Positions 1 through 8,964 are shown, counted from the first letter of the stretch. The stretch: 64,000 nucleotides of DNA from Pseudomonas reactans (GCF_013385825.1 NZ_JACAPG010000025.1:1-64000); one strand, 5' to 3'. Notes: a model not told the origin generated them from the sequence alone. Translations and numbers: made by a program.

Positions 1-214
1 CCCCAAATCCCTGTCGGATTACGGGCACACCGAGCCTAGGCGAGGTGCCGAGTGTTGGGGCAAGAGCCCTTTTGGTTACTTTTGGCTGGGCCGGCATTCC
101 GGGCTCTTTTCCAAAAGTGACCCGCCGTAAGGGCGGAACCAATTTCAGCCATTACCGCGGCAACGGATATGTACCCCAACCCAAACCCCATCATTGACCA
201 TCCCCCAAGCACTG
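1..214. repeat. Palindromic intergenic repeat upstream of the cobalamin leader
   Basis: No convincing gene is seen in this stretch. It holds an inverted repeat with arms AAGAGCCC (62-69) and GGGCTCTT (101-108), followed by matching TTTTGG/CCAAAA tracts, in a context that recurs between genes in fluorescent pseudomonads (family knowledge). A 63-codon frame on the minus strand covers it, but that peptide is the translation of the repeat and has no ribosome-binding site worth trusting. It could act as a terminator or mRNA-end structure for the gene to the left of the window. Confidence 0.45.
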
Positions 215-405
215 CGTAGCCTTGCACCCTCGAGGTTCTTCAGCCCCAGGCCGAAGCTAAGAAGGGAACGCGGTCCAAGCCGCGGCTGCCCCCGCAACTG
301 TAAAGGGTTCAGCTGACTGCCACGCCACTGCCGAAAGGCGGGAAGGCGCAGCCAGCGCCGGTCGCAAGACCCGCAAGCCCCAAGCCAGGAGACCTGCCTC
401 GCAAC
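215..405 (+). promoter_or_regulatory. Cobalamin (B12) riboswitch
   Basis: The leader of cobW shows the conserved adenosylcobalamin aptamer blocks. There is an AAGGGAAC segment, then a GCGGCTGCCCCCGCAACTGTAA block at about 281-302, and the B12 box AGCCAGGAGACCTGCC at 383-398. Spacing and order fit the family. It lies about 100 bases before cobW, so binding of cobalamin should lower expression of the whole cobW-cobN-chelatase operon. End points are approximate. Confidence 0.93.
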
Positions 406-507
406 CGATTTTCAATTCAACCGGGCGGGGTGATCCGGTGACGAAATCCGCTGCTGCGCACCGTCGCAGGGCCTATCGTCCCGTATGCCCGCCCCTAAGG
501 GCATCCG

Positions 508-1569
508 ATGAAAACACTGGCCAAACTCCCCGTCACCATCGTCACCGGCTTCCTCGGCTCGGGCAAGACCACCTTGCTGCGCCACATGCTCGACAACGCC
601 CAGGGCCGTCGCATTGCCGTGATCGTCAATGAATTCGGCGAGCTGGGTATCGACGGTGAAATCCTCAAGCAGTGCTCCATTGGCTGCACCGAAGAAGAAG
701 CCAACGGCCGCGTCTACGAGCTGGCCAACGGCTGCCTGTGCTGCACCGTGCAGGAAGAGTTCTTCCCGGTGATGCGCGAATTGGTGGCCCGCCGCGGCGA
801 CCTCGACCACATTCTCATCGAAACCTCCGGCCTGGCCCTGCCAAAACCGCTGGTCCAAGCCTTCCAATGGCCGGAAATCCGCAGCGCCTGCACCGTTGAC
901 GCAGTGATCACCGTCGTCGACAGCCCGGCTGTGGCCGCCGGCACCTTCGCCGCCTTCCCGGACCAAGTGGATGCGCAGCGCAAGCTCGACCCGAACCTGG
1001 ACCATGAATCACCCCTGCACGAGCTGTTCGCCGACCAACTGGCCAGCGCCGACCTCGTTATCCTGAACAAAACCGACCTGATCAGCCCTGAAGACCTGGC
1101 CCGCGTGCGCCTGGAAGTCGCGGAAGAACTGCCACCCGCGGTGAAGATCATCGAGGCCAGCAGCGGTCGCCTGCCGCTGGACGTGCTGATCGGCCTGGGT
1201 GCCGGCTCCGAAGAACACATCGACGGTCGCCACAGCCATCACGATCATCATCACGAAGGTGAAGACGATCACGATCACGACGCCTTCGATTCCATCTCCA
1301 TCGACCTGCCGCAAGCCGACGAAGCGCTGCTGCTCGACGCCCTGACCCAGTTGGTGGTGCAACACGGCATCCTGCGCGTCAAAGGTTTCGCCGCAATCCC
1401 GAACAAGCCAATGCGCCTGTTGATCCAGGGCGTGGGCACGCGTTTCGACAAGCACTTCGACCGTGCCTGGGGCGCTGACGAAGCGCGCATCACGCGCTTG
1501 GTGCTGATCGGTCAGGACCTCGACGCGGCGGGCCTTGAAGCGCAACTGCGCGCCGCCCTCAGCGTTTAA
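508..1569 (+). CDS. cobW: CobW-family GTP-dependent metallochaperone
   Basis: A G3E-family GTPase of 353 residues. The Walker A GFLGSGKTT is at residues 14-22, the CxCC metal site (CLCC) at 76-79, and a conserved ETSGLALP follows. A histidine/aspartate-rich stretch at about 237-260 joins the GTPase part to the C-terminal CobW domain and would suit cobalt binding. The protein probably delivers or stores cobalt for the aerobic chelatase encoded next to it. The start is ATG 508, preceded by AAGGG. It is the first gene of the riboswitch-controlled operon; cobN begins 3 bases after its stop. Close relatives handle zinc, but the B12 leader and cobN neighbour favour cobalt. Confidence 0.93.
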   Translation: MKTLAKLPVTIVTGFLGSGKTTLLRHMLDNAQGRRIAVIVNEFGELGIDGEILKQCSIGCTEEEANGRVYELANGCLCCTVQEEFFPVMRELVARRGDLDHILIETSGLALPKPLVQAFQWPEIRSACTVDAVITVVDSPAVAAGTFAAFPDQVDAQRKLDPNLDHESPLHELFADQLASADLVILNKTDLISPEDLARVRLEVAEELPPAVKIIEASSGRLPLDVLIGLGAGSEEHIDGRHSHHDHHHEGEDDHDHDAFDSISIDLPQADEALLLDALTQLVVQHGILRVKGFAAIPNKPMRLLIQGVGTRFDKHFDRAWGADEARITRLVLIGQDLDAAGLEAQLRAALSV

Positions 1570-1572
1570 CCC

Positions 1573-4500
1573 ATGCACCTGCTCAGGACCCAGCCCGGTG
1601 GTTTCGTCTCGGACGACAATATTGCCGACCTTGGCCAAACCCCCGCTGACCTGGTGATCCTGTGCAGCGGCGATTCCAGCCTGGCGCTGCTGGCCGAAGC
1701 GGCGCAGCAGTTACCCGACGATTACCCCAGCTTTCGCCTAGCCAACCCGATGCAGGTGCAGAACCACGCCTCGGTCGACCTGTACGTCGATGAAGTGCTG
1801 CGCCACGCCAAGGTCATCCTGATCTCGCTGCATGGCGGTATCGGTTATTGGCGTTACGGCATCGAGCGTCTGGTGGAGTTGGCCGAAAGGGGCGTGCAGC
1901 TGATCCTGGTGCCGGGGGATGATCGCCCGGACCCTGAACTCAGCGGGTTGAGCACCGTCGGCGCCGAAGCGCGTGATCGCCTCTGGCACTTCCTGCGCCA
2001 GGGCGGCCTGGGCAATGCGCTGGATTTTTATCGCTGTCTGGCCAGTGCCTACCTGGGCCGTGACTACGCCTGGGCCGAGCCGCAAACCCTGCCGCGCACG
2101 GCGATTTATCATCCGCGCCACGCTAACGCCCGCCTGAATGATTGGCAGGCCGACTGGAATGCCGAGTGGCCAGTGGCGGCGGTGCTGTTCTACCGCTCCC
2201 ATTTGCAGGCGGCCAATACCGGTTTTATCGATGTGTTCTGCCAGCGCTTGCAAGCGGCGGGTCTCAACCCGTTGCCGATGGCGGTGGCCAGTCTGAAAGA
2301 GCCCGGCTGTCTGGCGGTGGTCGAGGATCTGCTGGACGAGGTGGGCGCGGCGGTGATCCTCAACACCACCGGTTTCGCCCAATCCAGCCCGGAAGCGCCA
2401 CATTTGCGCCCGTTTCGCCGCAATATCCCGGTGATTCAGGCGATCTGCGCCCAGGACAACCAGCCCGGCTGGGAAGCCAGTGAGCAAGGCCTGGGCCCCC
2501 GCGACCTGGCGATGCACATTGCCTTGCCGGAGTTGGACGGACGCATCATCAGCCGTCCGATCAGTTTCAAGGACCTGGCCTGGCGCAGCGAGCGCAGCCA
2601 GTCGGATGTGGTGTGCTATCGAGCTGCGCCCGAACGCATGGATTTTGTCGCAGAATTGGCGCGACGCTGGGTCGAGTTGGCGCGGGTGCCGAATGCCGAC
2701 AAACGCATCGCGCTGATCCTCGCCAACTATCCGACCCGCGATGGGCGTATCGGCAACGGTGTCGGCCTGGATACGCCGGCGGCGGCGCTGAATATCCTGC
2801 GTGCGTTGCACGTCGAAGGCTATCCGGTGCCGGATGCACTGCCGGAAAGCGGCATGGCACTGATCCACGATTTGCTCGGCGGCGTCACTAACGACCTGGA
2901 CAGCCTCGACCTGCGCCCCTGTCATCAAAGCCTGGGCCTGGATGACTACGAGGCGATGTTCAGCCGCTTGCCCGAGGTCAATCGGCAGGCGGTATTGGAG
3001 CGCTGGGGCACGGCCCATAACGATCCGATGTTCCGCGATGGTCGCATGATGATCGCCGGCCTGCGCCTGGGCCTGACCTTTGTCGGTATCCAACCGGCGC
3101 GGGGTTATCAGGTGGACGCCAGCGCGGTTTACCACGACCCGGACCTGGTGCCGCCCCACGGCTACCTGGCGTTCTATTTTTGGCTGCGCCACACCTATGG
3201 CGCCCATGGCGTGATTCATGTGGGCAAGCACGGCAATCTTGAATGGTTGCCGGGCAAGGGCGTGGGCCTGTCGGAAAACTGCTGGCCCGATGCGCTGTTG
3301 GGGCCGCTGCCAAACATCTACCCGTTTATCGTCAACGATCCGGGCGAGGGCGCCCAGGCCAAGCGACGTACCCAGGCGGTGATCATCGATCACCTGATGC
3401 CGCCGCTGACCCGCGCTGAAACCTACGGCCCGCTGCGTAACCTTGAGTTGCTGGCGGACGAGTATTACGAAGCGCAACTGCTCGATCCGCGCCGCGCCCT
3501 GGAGTTGCAGAAAGACATCCTCAAACTGGTGCGCGAAACGCGCATCGACCAGGAGCTTGAGCTGGAGAGCGACGCCGACGCTGCCGTGTGGTTGCCGCGC
3601 CTTGATACTTACCTGTGCGACTTGAAGGAGTCGCAGATCCGCGATGGCCTGCACATCTTTGGTGAGTCGCCCGCAGGCCGCTTGCGCATCGACACGTTGC
3701 TGGCCTTGTTGCGTATCCCGCGTGGCGATGGGCGTGGCCCGCAATCGAGCCTGCTGCGTGTGTTGGCCAAGGCTTTCGACTTGGGCTTTGATCCGTTGGA
3801 CTGTGCCCTGGCCGAACCTTGGACGGGGCGCCGACCTCAGGTATTGCAGAAGATCGACGCGCAATTGTGGCGCACCGCTGGCGATACCCGCGAACGCCTG
3901 GAGCTGTATGCCGCACGGCTGATCGAGCAGGCGCTCGAAGGCCCGCTTGAACAGTTGGAAGAGCCCGGTTGGGAAGAGGTGAAGGCGGTTATCGAAAGCC
4001 TGCGCATCGTGGTGGCGCCGCGCCTTGACGCCTGTGGTCCCGCGGAAATGCGCGGATTGCTGGATGCCCTCAGCGGCCGTTTTGTGCCGGCAGGCCCGAG
4101 TGGCGCACCGAGTCGCGGGCGTTTGGATGTGCTGCCAACCGGGCGCAACTTCTTCACCGTCGATGTGCGCAACCTGCCGACCACCACGGCGTGGCGCATC
4201 GGATTTCAATCCGCCAACCTGATTCTAGAGCGACATTTGCAGGACCACGGCGACCACCTGCGCCAGCTCGGCCTGTCGGTGTGGGGCACCGCTACCATGC
4301 GCACTGGCGGGGATGATATCGCCCAGGCCATGGCGCTGATGGGCGTACGCCCGGTATGGGCGACGGGCAGCCAACGGGTGGATGATTTCGAGATCCTGCC
4401 GATCAGCCTGTTGGACCGCCCGCGTGTCGACGTGACCTTGCGCGTGTCAGGCTTTTTCCGCGATGCCTTCGCCAACCTGATCCGCCTGTTCGACGCCGCG

Positions 4501-5334
4501 GTGCAGGCCGTGGCGGCGCTGGATGAGCCGGACGACATGAACCCGCTGGCGGCCAAGGTGCGCAGTGAGCGTGAGGCGTTGCGCCAGTCCGGCCTGGATG
4601 AAGAGGCTGCGGCCAAGCAGGCCGGTTGGCGTATCTTCGGCGCCAAGCCCGGCGCCTATGGTGCGGGTGTGCAAGGCGCGGTCGATGGTCGCCTGTGGCA
4701 AAGTCGTGAAGACCTCGCCGAGGTTTACTTGAACTGGGGCGGCTACGCCTATGGCGGTTCCGACGAAGGCACCGCCGCCCGCGCGCAGTTTGCCCAGCGC
4801 TTGAGCCAGGTGCAGGCCGTTTTGCAAAACCAGGACAACCGCGAGCACGACCTGCTCGACTCCAACGATTACTACCAATTCCAAGGCGGCATGCTCGCCG
4901 CGGTGGAGACCCTGAGCGGCGACAAGGCGGCCAGCTATCATGGTGACCACAGCCAGCCCGACCTGCCGAAGATCCGCACCTTGAAGGAAGAGCTGAACCG
5001 GGTGATCCGTTCCCGCGCCGCCAACCCCAAGTGGATCGAAGGCGTGAAGCGCCATGGCTATAAAGGTGCCTTCGAGATGGCGGCGACCGTGGACAATCTG
5101 TTCGCCTTCGACGCCACCACGGCGCTGATTGACGATCACCAATACGCCCTGTTGGCCGACGCATATTTGCTCGACCCCGACACCCGCGCTTTTGTGCAGC
5201 AGCACAACCCCGATGCGCTGCGGGACATGACCGAGCGCATGCTCGAAGCGCAGCAGCGTGGCATGTGGCAGGAGCCGGGGGCGTACCGCGAGGCGTTGGA
5301 AAACCTGTTGCTGGATATAGAAGAAGACAGCTGA
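1573..5334 (+). CDS. cobN: Cobaltochelatase large subunit CobN
   Basis: At 1253 residues this has the full length of the H/CobN chelatase subunit, which binds hydrogenobyrinate a,c-diamide and receives the cobalt ion in aerobic B12 synthesis. The recognisable family core includes the HGVIHVGKHGNLEWLPGK block and the C-terminal MAATVDNLFAFDATT stretch. The enzyme needs AAA+ and VWA partner subunits; the next gene supplies both. The start ATG lies 3 bases after cobW, and its stop overlaps the next start (TGATG), which implies translational coupling. Confidence 0.96.
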   Translation: MHLLRTQPGGFVSDDNIADLGQTPADLVILCSGDSSLALLAEAAQQLPDDYPSFRLANPMQVQNHASVDLYVDEVLRHAKVILISLHGGIGYWRYGIERLVELAERGVQLILVPGDDRPDPELSGLSTVGAEARDRLWHFLRQGGLGNALDFYRCLASAYLGRDYAWAEPQTLPRTAIYHPRHANARLNDWQADWNAEWPVAAVLFYRSHLQAANTGFIDVFCQRLQAAGLNPLPMAVASLKEPGCLAVVEDLLDEVGAAVILNTTGFAQSSPEAPHLRPFRRNIPVIQAICAQDNQPGWEASEQGLGPRDLAMHIALPELDGRIISRPISFKDLAWRSERSQSDVVCYRAAPERMDFVAELARRWVELARVPNADKRIALILANYPTRDGRIGNGVGLDTPAAALNILRALHVEGYPVPDALPESGMALIHDLLGGVTNDLDSLDLRPCHQSLGLDDYEAMFSRLPEVNRQAVLERWGTAHNDPMFRDGRMMIAGLRLGLTFVGIQPARGYQVDASAVYHDPDLVPPHGYLAFYFWLRHTYGAHGVIHVGKHGNLEWLPGKGVGLSENCWPDALLGPLPNIYPFIVNDPGEGAQAKRRTQAVIIDHLMPPLTRAETYGPLRNLELLADEYYEAQLLDPRRALELQKDILKLVRETRIDQELELESDADAAVWLPRLDTYLCDLKESQIRDGLHIFGESPAGRLRIDTLLALLRIPRGDGRGPQSSLLRVLAKAFDLGFDPLDCALAEPWTGRRPQVLQKIDAQLWRTAGDTRERLELYAARLIEQALEGPLEQLEEPGWEEVKAVIESLRIVVAPRLDACGPAEMRGLLDALSGRFVPAGPSGAPSRGRLDVLPTGRNFFTVDVRNLPTTTAWRIGFQSANLILERHLQDHGDHLRQLGLSVWGTATMRTGGDDIAQAMALMGVRPVWATGSQRVDDFEILPISLLDRPRVDVTLRVSGFFRDAFANLIRLFDAAVQAVAALDEPDDMNPLAAKVRSEREALRQSGLDEEAAAKQAGWRIFGAKPGAYGAGVQGAVDGRLWQSREDLAEVYLNWGGYAYGGSDEGTAARAQFAQRLSQVQAVLQNQDNREHDLLDSNDYYQFQGGMLAAVETLSGDKAASYHGDHSQPDLPKIRTLKEELNRVIRSRAANPKWIEGVKRHGYKGAFEMAATVDNLFAFDATTALIDDHQYALLADAYLLDPDTRAFVQQHNPDALRDMTERMLEAQQRGMWQEPGAYREALENLLLDIEEDS

Positions 5335-6332
5335 TGACCGATATTCCCCATTTCCCGCTGTCCGCCGTGGTCGGCGCCGATGACTTGAAACTGGCACTGT
5401 GCCTGACCGCTATCGATCCGAAGATCGGCGGTGTGCTGATCGAAGGCCCGCGCGGGATGGCCAAGTCGACCTTGGCGCGTGGTCTGGCGGACCTGCTCGC
5501 CAGCGGTCAGTTCGTGACCTTGCCCTTGGGCGCGACTGAAGAGCGCCTTGTCGGCACGCTGGACCTGGATGCTGCATTGGGCGAGGGCCGGGCGCAGTTT
5601 TCGCCCGGCGTATTGGCCAAGGCGGATGGCGGCGTGTTGTACGTCGATGAAGTCAACCTGCTGCCCGATCACCTGGTGGATGTGCTGCTGGACGTGGCCG
5701 CCAGCGGCACCAATCTGATCGAGCGCGACGGCATTTCCCATCGCCATTCGGCGCGGTTCGTGTTGATTGGCACCATGAACCCGGAGGAGGGCGAGTTGCG
5801 TCCGCAACTGCTCGACCGTTTCGGTTTCAACGTGGCGTTGAGCGGGCAGACCTTGCCGGCCGAGCGTGGGCAGATTATTCGTCGGCGCCTGGATTTCGAC
5901 AGCGACCCGGCGGCGTTCTGCGCGCAATGGGAAGCGTCGCAGGCGACCTTGCGCGAACGCTGCACTCAGGCGCGGGCACAGCTGGGCACTATCGCGCTGG
6001 ATGACGAGGCGCTGGCACAGATCACCGAGCGGTGTTTTGCAGCAGGTGTCGACGGTTTGCGTGCGGACCTGGTGTGGTTGCGCGGCGCTCGGGCCCATGC
6101 CGCCTGGCGTGGCGCCAATGCGATCGCCGAGGAAGATATCGAAGCGGTGGCCGAGTTTGCCCTGCGCCATCGTCGCCAGGAACAAACCCCATCGTCCAAC
6201 CCGCCAAGTGAAGGGCAGTCGCCCAAATCCTCCGACGCTTCGCCAGGCCAAGGCCAGTGGGGCGACATGCCCGCTCCGGCCCTGCCCACGGGGGCGCGCC
6301 GGGAAGTCCCCACCTGGCCAAAAAAGCCCTAG
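5334..6332 (+). CDS. chlI: ChlI-like AAA+ ATPase, small chelatase subunit (zero-frame product)
   Basis: A 332-residue ATPase of the magnesium-chelatase I type. Walker A GPRGMAKST is at 38-46, Walker B VLYVDEVN at 101-108, and a sensor segment with the ELRPQLLDRFG arginine-finger region follows. The C-terminus (from about residue 280) is a proline/serine-rich linker like the one joining AAA and VWA parts in ChlD/BchD. The start overlaps the cobN stop by one base. It should drive ATP-dependent cobalt insertion with CobN. The frame ends at TAG 6330-6332, directly after an A_AAA_AAG slippery heptamer; shifting by -1 there continues into the VWA frame, so this short form and a longer fusion are probably both made. 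No cobS or cobT is present nearby. Confidence 0.9.
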   Translation: MTDIPHFPLSAVVGADDLKLALCLTAIDPKIGGVLIEGPRGMAKSTLARGLADLLASGQFVTLPLGATEERLVGTLDLDAALGEGRAQFSPGVLAKADGGVLYVDEVNLLPDHLVDVLLDVAASGTNLIERDGISHRHSARFVLIGTMNPEEGELRPQLLDRFGFNVALSGQTLPAERGQIIRRRLDFDSDPAAFCAQWEASQATLRERCTQARAQLGTIALDDEALAQITERCFAAGVDGLRADLVWLRGARAHAAWRGANAIAEEDIEAVAEFALRHRRQEQTPSSNPPSEGQSPKSSDASPGQGQWGDMPAPALPTGARREVPTWPKKP

Positions 6333-6367
6333 GCATTCGCCCCCGACCTGACACGGGGGCGGATGCC
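6320..6367 (+). promoter_or_regulatory. Programmed -1 ribosomal frameshift signal
   Basis: The slippery heptamer A_AAA_AAG occupies 6320-6326, in the correct phase relative to the ATPase frame (codons AAA 6321-6323, AAG 6324-6326). After a 5-base spacer containing the start of the TAG stop, a 14-bp hairpin follows: arms 6332-6345 and 6354-6367, one G-U pair, loop 6346-6353. This is the same heptamer used by E. coli dnaX, and spacer and stem are in the usual stimulatory range. A -1 slip puts ribosomes exactly into the VWA frame. Frameshifting in chlD genes of B12 producers has been reported (Antonov and co-workers), so the mechanism has precedent. Confidence 0.88.
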
Positions 6368-6985
6368 CGCCCCAAGGCCGGGCGACTGGACAGCGGCAGG
6401 TACGGTAAGGCGCGCAGCGCGAAACAAGGCTCGATCAATTGGCCGGGTACCTTGCTCGGTGGCCGCCCGCAAACCCGTGAAGATTTGCTCTATCACCTGC
6501 GCAGCCGTTCGGCCCATGAGCTGTGGCTGGTGATTGTCGACGCGTCGGCCTCCACCCGGCGGCACCGTGCGCTCACCGATGCCAAGGGTTTGTTGGCGCA
6601 ATTGTTTGATGACGCCTACCGCCAGCGAGCGCGGATGGCGTTGTTGACGGCCAGCGGGCACTCGCCCAAATGGCAGGTCCAGGGGTTGAAGGCGGCGAAG
6701 GGCTTGGCGGATTGGTTGGATCAATTGGGCGCGGGCGGTGGTACGCCGTTGCTCGCGGCGTTGACCGAAGCCGGGGCGTGGCTGGCGCAGCGGCGCAAGC
6801 GGTATCCGGCTGAACAACAGCGGCTGCTGGTGATCACTGACGGGCGACTCAAGGACATCGCCGGGTTGCCGTTGCTGGAGTGTCCGGGGCTTTTGGTGGA
6901 TATCGAGCGTGGGCCGATCAGGTTGGGTCGGGCTCGGGAGTTGGCGGTGGGGTTGCAACTGGATTACCGGCATATTGACGATTAG
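6326..6985 (+). CDS. chlD: VWA domain, C-terminal half of ChlD-like chelatase subunit made by -1 frameshift
   Basis: Given here is the part read after the slip; joined to codons 5334-6326 it makes a fusion of about 550 residues. In fusion numbering the MIDAS motif DASAS is at 403-407, the MIDAS threonine lies in GGGTPL, and a distal ITDGR supplies the third element. The domain would bind Mg2+ and tether the AAA+ ring to CobN. An ATG in this frame at 6257 exists, but the peptide it adds is just the shifted reading of the ATPase linker and has only a weak GTGGGG upstream, so independent initiation looks less likely than frameshifting. The stop overlaps the convergent DUF1853 gene by 4 bases. 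Confidence 0.85.
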   Translation, partial: ALGIRPRPDTGADARPKAGRLDSGRYGKARSAKQGSINWPGTLLGGRPQTREDLLYHLRSRSAHELWLVIVDASASTRRHRALTDAKGLLAQLFDDAYRQRARMALLTASGHSPKWQVQGLKAAKGLADWLDQLGAGGGTPLLAALTEAGAWLAQRRKRYPAEQQRLLVITDGRLKDIAGLPLLECPGLLVDIERGPIRLGRARELAVGLQLDYRHIDD

Positions 6986-7929
6986 GTATTGCCGGGCACA
7001 TTCGGCCAAAGGTCTGCCACCAGGAACAATCGCTCGGCTTCTTCCCAATCCTCCTTTACTTGAACCATCCGTACCAACAACTGCGCCGGCGCCATCGGAT
7101 CCAGCTCCGCCAGCCAGCCCCTCATCTGTTCTTCACTCCAGACTTCATCCGCCGTGTAATGCGCCGGCGCCAACCACGCATGTCGGGGCAGGGGTTGCCA
7201 GCGGCCGGGCTGGCTGCGGGCGACAAACGCTTGCCAATCACGCTGATGCAACCAGCGTCCGCGCAGGTGTTGTGGATGAGCGCCAACGGGCTCAACGGCC
7301 TCGCCAGGCCAGGGGTACAACAGATAGCCGCCCAGCCACAAATGCGCATCGAATTGTTGGATATCCAGCGCCGCCAGTGCCTCTCGGCTTTCCAGCCGCG
7401 CTGAAATCGGCAGTTGATGCTGGGCCAGATGCGCCAGTTTGCGGTCCAGCCGGTCATGGCAACCCGGCCCCAGCCATTGCGCCGTGTCCTGGCCATTGCC
7501 GTCCTGCGGACCGAGATAGAGTTTGATCGCCAGTTCCAGGTGATGCACGCCGTCACGGTCGCGTAGCAGCATGTCCAGCTCGCCGAGGGTATGCCCGGCG
7601 CGGCGGATTGGCAGATTGGCCGCCAACAGTTCCACGCCCGGTGCATGTTGTACGGCGAACTGCCACAGGCGCTCGTAATACAGGCCCAGGCGACGGGTGC
7701 GCGACAGGTTCAGCCAGTGCTGCAAGGCGCTGCTGTCCCGATCGAGCTGGCGCAGCCAGTGCTCCAGCAGATGAGGCGCTTGCACCCAATCGCTGCCGGC
7801 CAACGGATGGCGCTGTGGCCAAGGCGTTTGCGCCAACATCGGCGGGGCGAGCATTACCCACGCCAGGTCGCGCACTTCGGGGTGGCGCAGCTGGCGGGGC
7901 AGGTTGTGCAGATCCGGGAACACAGTCAT
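6982..7929 (-). CDS. DUF1853 family protein
   Basis: A 315-residue protein recognised as DUF1853, function unknown. A segment around residues 105-130 reads GELDMLL, a gap, then HLELAIK, which has the spacing of a PD-(D/E)xK nuclease core (D, then E-x-K). That would make it nuclease-like, but this is inference from a short motif. It is convergent with the chelatase gene and overlaps it by 4 bases at the stop codons. Divergent spacing to nadK is about 145 bases, where both promoters must lie. Confidence 0.75.
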   Translation of the reverse strand: MTVFPDLHNLPRQLRHPEVRDLAWVMLAPPMLAQTPWPQRHPLAGSDWVQAPHLLEHWLRQLDRDSSALQHWLNLSRTRRLGLYYERLWQFAVQHAPGVELLAANLPIRRAGHTLGELDMLLRDRDGVHHLELAIKLYLGPQDGNGQDTAQWLGPGCHDRLDRKLAHLAQHQLPISARLESREALAALDIQQFDAHLWLGGYLLYPWPGEAVEPVGAHPQHLRGRWLHQRDWQAFVARSQPGRWQPLPRHAWLAPAHYTADEVWSEEQMRGWLAELDPMAPAQLLVRMVQVKEDWEEAERLFLVADLWPNVPGNT

Positions 7930-8073
7930 GGTCCGAGCATAGCCTTTTAAGTGCCGGGCAGGTGGCTGAGAACCATTGTCATCAAGGCTTCACGGCGACA
8001 AAGGATTTTGCCTGGGGCGGCCTTTCGCCCATAATCCTTCTTTTTGCCACACCCCACATCCCGCAGGAGCCCC

Positions 8074-8964
8074 ATGGAGCAATTTCGCAATATCGGCATT
8101 ATCGGTCGCCTGGGCAGTACCCAGGTGTTGGACACCGTCCGCCGGCTGAAAAAATTCCTGCTGGACCGCCACCTGCATGTGATCCTTGAAGACACCATCG
8201 CCGAAATCCTCCCCGGCCACGGCCTGCAGACCTCTTCACGCAAGATGCTCGGCGAAGTCTGTGACATGGTGATTGTGGTCGGCGGCGACGGCAGCCTGCT
8301 GGGCGCAGCCCGTGCCTTGGCACGGCATAACGTGCCGGTGCTGGGGATCAACCGCGGCAGCCTGGGTTTTCTCACCGATATCCGCCCGGATGAGCTGGAA
8401 GTCGAAGTGGCCAAGGTGCTCGACGGCCATTACCTGGTGGAGAACCGCTTCCTGCTGCAAGCCGAAGTGCGCCGCCACGGCGAAGCCATCGGCCAGGGCG
8501 ACGCCCTGAATGACGTGGTGCTGCACCCTGGCAAGTCCACGCGGATGATCGAGTTCGAACTCTACATAGACGGCCAGTTCGTCTGCAGCCAGAAGGCTGA
8601 CGGCCTGATCGTAGCCACGCCCACCGGCTCCACCGCCTACGCATTGTCGGCGGGTGGCCCGATCATGCATCCCAAGCTGGATGCCATTGTGATCGTGCCG
8701 ATGTACCCCCATATGTTGTCGAGCAGGCCGATTGTGGTCGACGGCAACAGTGAGCTGAAAATCGTGGTGTCCAAAGACATGCAAATCTACCCGCAGGTGT
8801 CGTGTGACGGGCAGAACCATTTCACCTGCGCCCCCGGTGACACCATCACCGTGAGCAAAAAGGCACAGAAGTTGCGGTTGATCCACCCGCTGGACCACAA
8901 CTACTACGAAGTGTGCCGCACCAAGCTGGGCTGGGGCAGCCGCTTGGGGGGTGGAGGCGACTGA
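8074..8964 (+). CDS. nadK: NAD(+) kinase
   Basis: Phosphorylates NAD to NADP using ATP; cytosolic. The 296-residue product carries the GGDGS catalytic motif at residues 70-74, GINRGSLGFL at 91-100 and TPTGSTAYALSAGGP from about residue 182, all diagnostic of the family. ATG 8074 is chosen because CAGGAG lies just upstream; an in-frame ATG at 8044 has no such site. The stop overlaps the next start (TGATG), so the two genes are coupled. Confidence 0.96.
   Translation: MEQFRNIGIIGRLGSTQVLDTVRRLKKFLLDRHLHVILEDTIAEILPGHGLQTSSRKMLGEVCDMVIVVGGDGSLLGAARALARHNVPVLGINRGSLGFLTDIRPDELEVEVAKVLDGHYLVENRFLLQAEVRRHGEAIGQGDALNDVVLHPGKSTRMIEFELYIDGQFVCSQKADGLIVATPTGSTAYALSAGGPIMHPKLDAIVIVPMYPHMLSSRPIVVDGNSELKIVVSKDMQIYPQVSCDGQNHFTCAPGDTITVSKKAQKLRLIHPLDHNYYEVCRTKLGWGSRLGGGGD

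Noticed and set aside
36..227. 63-codon minus-strand frame at the left edge
   Set aside because: It is the translation of a palindromic intergenic repeat and has no convincing ribosome-binding site.
1738..4209. 823-codon frame antisense to cobN
   Set aside because: High-GC codon bias opens long antisense frames; the sense frame has full CobN similarity and the antisense product is His/Gln/Arg-rich with no family resemblance.
6257..6325. Independent ATG start for the VWA protein
   Set aside because: The upstream peptide is the shifted reading of the ATPase linker and the ribosome-binding site is weak, while a full frameshift signal exists. Not excluded, but second choice.
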